Below, one piece after another: positions 9,417 through 11,175 of a stretch of 11,175 bases of DNA. The first letter of the stretch is position 1. The number at the start of each line of letters is the position of its first letter. The position numbers and the translations under genes were made by a program. The stretch spans positions 1 to 11,175 of the forward strand of contig JAPEVF010001313.1 of NCBI GenBank assembly GCA_029747585.1, read 5' to 3'. The notes beneath the pieces were generated by a model. That model was not told where the DNA came from. It saw only the letters and a program-made list of their open reading frames with translations, and did not search any database. The DNA comes from Pleurotus djamor (lineage: Eukaryota; Basidiomycota; Agaricomycetes; Agaricales; Pleurotaceae).

Positions 9417-10261
9417 AAATATGTAGGCGTAGCCGCGTGGGTCTAAGAACTGGGAAGTAAATGTGCTTCTCGTCCAATGGGTCAATATTTTCGCGAACAT
9501 CATCTATATTCACAATTTACCCTTGCGGTTAGAATGGAGACCTACAGCCGAGTACTAGTAGCTCCCAGCATTTCACGATTTCACTTTGAAAGATCGACTT
9601 GCTGATCTCCTTGTGGGTTACATCCTCCCTTTAGTCGGCGTACGCGGGAACAGCAACTTAGTTTTTACATCCATTAAGAAGTACTCAGGCTTCTCGCGCA
9701 TTGTACTGGGTTCACGGGCGNAAAATAATCTCTGTCCGGTGCTGGCCTTCTGTGTCTTCTAAACATGAGAGGCAGGAGAGATAGAAGCAAGCACCCTATG
9801 AAGGGGTAAATAGTCGCACCAGCCCACAGCAAAGAACTGGAATGGTACGAGACGAAGCGAGTCATCACTATTACCGCTTGTAGAAGCACCCATGATCAAA
9901 ACGGTAGTAGGGTGATGATGATTCGGAAACTCGGTGTTCCTCTCACCCAAAGCGTCCGTATGTTCTTGCCTCGTATTCCGCACACAGGCATCTTACCTTC
10001 TTGAACGTTCATCGACATTCAGGTGAAGGAGCCGACCCTGAAAAGCTACAAAACTCACCACATGGTTCGCAACCCAGAAGGTCACCAGGGCGACCCCTAT
10101 GTTGCCGTTTCAACTTGGTTCTGAACCACCACCATCACAAGTTTCTCTACAACATTCACAGCGGACACCCGCATCGCGTCTCTTCAACTTGATAACCGAA
10201 CTCAGGCTGTCAACAAAGTTCTTCTTCTTGATATACCGGTACTCACCTCTTGACCATCGTT

Positions 10262-10279
10262 GCATATGGTACCATATGC
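10262..10279. repeat. 18-bp perfect palindrome
   Basis: GCATATGGT is followed immediately by its reverse complement ACCATATGC, with no spacer. Flanking bases T and G end the symmetry. The length suits a dimeric DNA-binding site, but no factor can be named. Confidence 0.6.
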
Positions 10280-10604
10280 GATGGCCTGTTCGCATGGTCA
10301 CGCTCACCTTGTATCGTTTGCTCCTTGTCCCATGCTGTCCTTTCTCGGTCCTCTCGCGCAGGGTGCGCACTCTCCACACATGTTGCTCCTGCTGATTCTT
10401 CCTTGTTTTTGGATCCGTGTGGGGTAACCCCAGGCGCTCTCATCTTCCCCACATGCTGCTAAATTTACCGCTCGAAGGGACGACCAAGAACACGCAACAA
10501 ATGAGTGTGCATACCATTCTCAAATTTCAAACGTTTCCTTTTGGAAGTTTCCATGCTATGAAACTCCCGGCGACGTTTAACCATGGCGGATGGCCGCCGG
10601 TACG

Positions 10605-10622
10605 CATTGTACTACATTGTAC
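10605..10622 (+). promoter_or_regulatory. Tandem CATTGTAC pair upstream of the HsbA-like gene
   Basis: CATTGTAC occurs at 10605-10612 and again at 10615-10622, exactly 10 bp apart, so both copies face the same side of the helix. The pair ends 23 bp before the TATA box. A role as an activator or repressor site is inference. Confidence 0.35.
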
Positions 10623-10645
10623 AGACTGGCGAGTCATGATGGAAG

Positions 10646-10652
10646 TATAAAA
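10646..10652 (+). promoter_or_regulatory. TATA box of the HsbA-like gene
   Basis: TATAAAA lies 94 bp before the ATG at 10747, a spacing compatible with a short 5' UTR. It is the clearest TATA element in the window and fits a gene expressed strongly under particular conditions. Confidence 0.55.
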
Positions 10653-10746
10653 CCGCGCCATCCATGATACACACCATCCCCAAGATCCCCGCATCCCGCA
10701 CACCAGCATCCCGAATCCCCCAAACTCTTCGTCCTCTATCGTCACC

Positions 10747-11175
10747 ATGGTCGCCCTCTCCCAACTCTTCATCCTCGCCTCCTGCCTCGCCTCCACCTTC
10801 GCCGCTCCCCCCTCCCCCTTCCTCACCAAACGCGAGGCCTACGACGATGTCGTAGAATACATGGACAAGATCAAAACCCAAGTCGGCGCTCTCGATGGAA
10901 CGATTGCTGCGTTCCCTACGACTGGTGGGACGCTCGTTCAGGGACTTGTGAGTTCAATCTTTAACTTTACTTTCCTTCATTGTGGCTCTGGAGCATTGGA
11001 TCGCTCTTCGCGTGTTCAATGTTTGTTTTGTGTATTTGACGAATGATCTAATNGGGGATGTAGGCCATCCATAACTCTGCTACCGAGTTGAGCTACCGCG
11101 TTGGTAACTGGACCGAGAAGACGACCGTAAGTCCCATCCAACCAACATACAGACACTACCTAACGCCTCCTTCCC
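10747..11175 (+). CDS. Secreted HsbA-like (hydrophobic surface-binding protein A domain) protein, 5' part
   Basis: HsbA-domain proteins are small secreted fungal proteins; the founding Aspergillus member binds hydrophobic surfaces and is thought to help recruit lytic enzymes. Exon 1 is 10747-10947 (67 codons), exon 2 is 11064-11126 (21 codons), and the second intron (from 11127, GTAAGT) runs off the window, so the gene is partial. The start has a strong CACCATGG context. Residues 1-20 form a typical signal peptide (hydrophobic core LFILASCLAS, small residues STFAA at its end). FLTKREAYDD follows: KR-EA is a Kex2 site plus an EA dipeptide. The mature part, with QVGALDGTIAAFPTTGGTL and then AIHNSATEL, matches the HsbA pattern I recall (AFPxTGGxL..alxIH..a..L). 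The first intron, 10948-11063 (116 nt), contains an N at 11053. Family call from motif memory only. Confidence 0.82.

Larger units (their letters stand above)
9393..10640. other. Long interval without a confident gene; weak coding fragments on both strands
   Basis: No reading here joins into a convincing multi-exon gene. On the plus strand, 10023-10253 is one frame of 77 codons interrupted by a single TGA (10122-10124); it starts after a possible acceptor (CATTCAG) and both halves look protein-like. On the minus strand, the frame ending at 9674 contains a hydrophobic stretch (roughly LLWAGATIYPFIGCLLLSLL) followed by RRHRR, like a single membrane segment, but with an N at 9721. A possible minus-strand intron, GTGAGT..AAG, lies at about 10188-10246. 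An 18-bp palindrome sits at 10262-10279. It could be a decayed gene, a poorly conserved gene or plain intergenic DNA. Confidence 0.4.

Noticed and set aside
10420..10432. TGGGGT-A-ACCCCA inverted repeat as a terminator or operator
   Set aside because: The arms are only 6 bp, there is no T-tract, and no gene end lies nearby. Too short to support a call.
10527..10881. Minus-strand Gly/Glu-rich open frames over the HsbA-like start
   Set aside because: They are antisense to the signal-peptide exon and its TATA promoter; the low-complexity Gly/Glu comes from pyrimidine-rich sequence on the plus strand.
1..11175. Transposon, CRISPR array, rRNA or viral insertion
   Set aside because: I saw no terminal repeats with target-site duplications, no regular repeat-spacer arrays, no rRNA signatures and no transposase or reverse transcriptase motifs in any frame.

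Overview
The window looks like nuclear DNA of a filamentous basidiomycete, most likely an Agaricomycete. The evidence is genes cut by many introns of about 47-65 nt with GTRNGT-type donors and CTRAY-type branch sites, a QDE-2-type Argonaute, a secreted HsbA-domain protein and a eukaryotic tRNA gene with a Pol III T-tract. Protein assignments come from reading translated exons and recalling family motifs; no search was run.

Layout, left to right. (1) Positions 4146 down to 101, minus strand: a complete Argonaute gene. I could join 24 coding exons plus a final exon holding only the stop codon, giving about 900 residues with an RG-rich N-terminus, N, PAZ, MID and PIWI regions, and a complete D-E-D-D catalytic tetrad. 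One ambiguous base (N at 1341) adds a spurious nucleotide that breaks the frame in the assembly but probably not in the organism. (2) 4147-4963: a divergent intergenic region with three copies of a G(T/C)GACTCACC motif spaced 25-26 bp apart. (3) 4964-5935, plus strand: an unrecognised five-exon gene for a proline-rich protein of about 250 residues, divergent from the Argonaute. (4) 6318-9041, plus strand: a twelve-exon gene for a calcium-regulated mitochondrial carrier of the SCaMC/Sal1 type (about 592 residues, one canonical EF-hand, three carrier repeats). (5) 9322-9392, minus strand: tRNA-Gly(TCC). (6) 9393-10640: a long stretch without a confident gene, holding weak reading-frame fragments and an 18-bp perfect palindrome. 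(7) 10747 to the right edge, plus strand: the 5' part of a secreted HsbA-like gene with a TATA box, a signal peptide and a KR-EA processing site.

Nothing indicates that the genes form one pathway; this looks like ordinary fungal gene order. The most useful points are the microexon-rich Argonaute with a stop-only terminal exon, the frame-breaking N, the unknown gene sharing the Argonaute's intergenic promoter region, and the unexplained 9.4-10.6 kb interval. Five ambiguous bases (72, 80, 1341, 9721, 11053) indicate draft-quality sequence.
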